NCBI GenBank assembly: GCA_016200035.1 | Contig: JACQFM010000129.1 | Span: 1-5,547 of the forward strand | DNA from: Nitrososphaerota archaeon | Lineage (GTDB): Archaea > Thermoproteota > Nitrososphaeria > Nitrososphaerales > Nitrosopumilaceae | Length of the DNA: 5,547 nt | Direction: 5' to 3' | Shown here: one piece after another, positions 5,179 to 5,547 of the stretch | Numbering within the stretch: position 1 is the first letter of the stretch | Layout: each line of letters opens with the position of its first letter | Program-made: the position numbers and the translations under genes | The notes under the pieces: generated by a model | What the model saw: the letters and a program-made list of their open reading frames with translations, nothing else | Told to the model about the DNA's origin: nothing | The model's database searches: none

Positions 5179-5547
5179 AAGTATCGCGGCTTAATATTCC
5201 CAAACTAGCAATTGAATTTTTGAACTCTCTTGGATATGTAACACTGTATCCTCCACAAGAAGATAGCATAAAGGCAGGCGTCTTAGATGGGAAAAGTCTG
5301 CTAGTCTCTACACCTACGGCAAGTGGAAAGACCCTCATTGCCTTACTTGCCATCATTAACCATCTTTACAATAAAAAAGTAAAGATAGTATATCTAAGCC
5401 CTCTCAAAGCACTAGCTTCGGAAAAATTTTCTGAATTTAAAAAACTAGAACCCATAGATTTTGGAAGAAAGATAAAAGTTCATATATCAACGGGAGATTA
5501 CGATGTCACAGACAAAAATCTTGAAAAATCTGACATAGTCGTTCTCA
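5175..5547 (+). CDS. hel308: Hel308-type superfamily 2 helicase, C-terminus beyond the right edge
   Basis: The frame opens with ATG at 5175-5177, overlapping the MCM stop as ATGA, and runs 124 codons to the window edge. It has the start of a superfamily 2 helicase core: a Q-motif-like LYPPQEDSI (24-32), motif I STPTASGKT (45-53, Lys52), motif Ia YLSPLKALASEKF (73-85), and a STGDYD segment (105-110) matching motif Ib of Ski2-like helicases. The PTASGKT and SPLKALA forms are characteristic of Hel308, an archaeal 3'-5' helicase that acts on stalled or branched forks. No good Shine-Dalgarno motif precedes the start, so translation probably depends on termination of MCM. The DEAH/DEVH box, motifs IV-VI and the ratchet domain lie beyond the window, so another Ski2-like helicase cannot be fully excluded. 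Confidence 0.88.
   Translation, partial: MKVSRLNIPKLAIEFLNSLGYVTLYPPQEDSIKAGVLDGKSLLVSTPTASGKTLIALLAIINHLYNKKVKIVYLSPLKALASEKFSEFKKLEPIDFGRKIKVHISTGDYDVTDKNLEKSDIVVL

Noticed and set aside
5138..5356. 72-codon minus-strand frame across the MCM/Hel308 junction
   Set aside because: It is antisense to the MCM C-terminus and the Hel308 motif I region, with no supporting signal.

Overview
The window looks like chromosomal DNA of an ammonia-oxidising-type archaeon (Thaumarchaeota/Nitrososphaerota; a Nitrosopumilales-like lineage is my best guess). The reasons are the archaeal/eukaryal-type replication proteins (RFC small subunit, GINS, MCM, Hel308), low GC content with dense coding, A/T-rich TATA-like boxes about 26 nt upstream of several starts (leaderless or nearly leaderless mRNAs), and a secreted protein resembling a thaumarchaeal family. 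The lineage call is inference from the sequence alone.

Left part (1-1253). Two small overlapping genes of unknown function lie on the minus strand (start 631 to stop 356, then start 369 running off the left edge). Diverging from them on the plus strand is a gene for a secreted protein (711-1253), interrupted by one in-frame amber codon at 888-890. The reading frame is intact on both sides, so it is called a pseudogene, with readthrough or sequencing error as alternatives. The divergent promoter region is A/T-rich and flanked by a perfect 13-bp inverted repeat.

Middle (1254-2462). A short non-coding stretch leads to a tRNA-Ser(UGA) gene with a long variable arm at 1422-1505. It converges on the replication factor C small subunit gene (minus strand, 2462 to 1509) with only 3 nt between them, so the likely U-rich terminator of the tRNA falls inside the end of the RFC coding sequence.

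Right part (2463-5547). A 119-bp divergent promoter separates the RFC gene from a plus-strand operon: GINS subunit (TTG start, 2582-3097), the replicative helicase MCM (3094-5178) and a Hel308-type helicase (5175 to the right edge). Both junctions are ATGA stop/start overlaps, which implies translational coupling. The space between the two divergent TATA boxes holds five GATC sites within 46 bp, including the 12-bp palindrome GATCGATCGATC.

The genes fit one theme. MCM and GINS form the core of the archaeal replicative helicase complex (with a Cdc45/GAN-type partner encoded elsewhere), RFC loads the PCNA sliding clamp, and Hel308 remodels stalled forks. No mobile element, CRISPR array, rRNA or obviously novel defence or metabolic system was found. 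The points most worth a second look are the amber-interrupted secreted protein, the GATC cluster, the coupled GINS-MCM-Hel308 operon and the unrecognised gene pair at the left edge.
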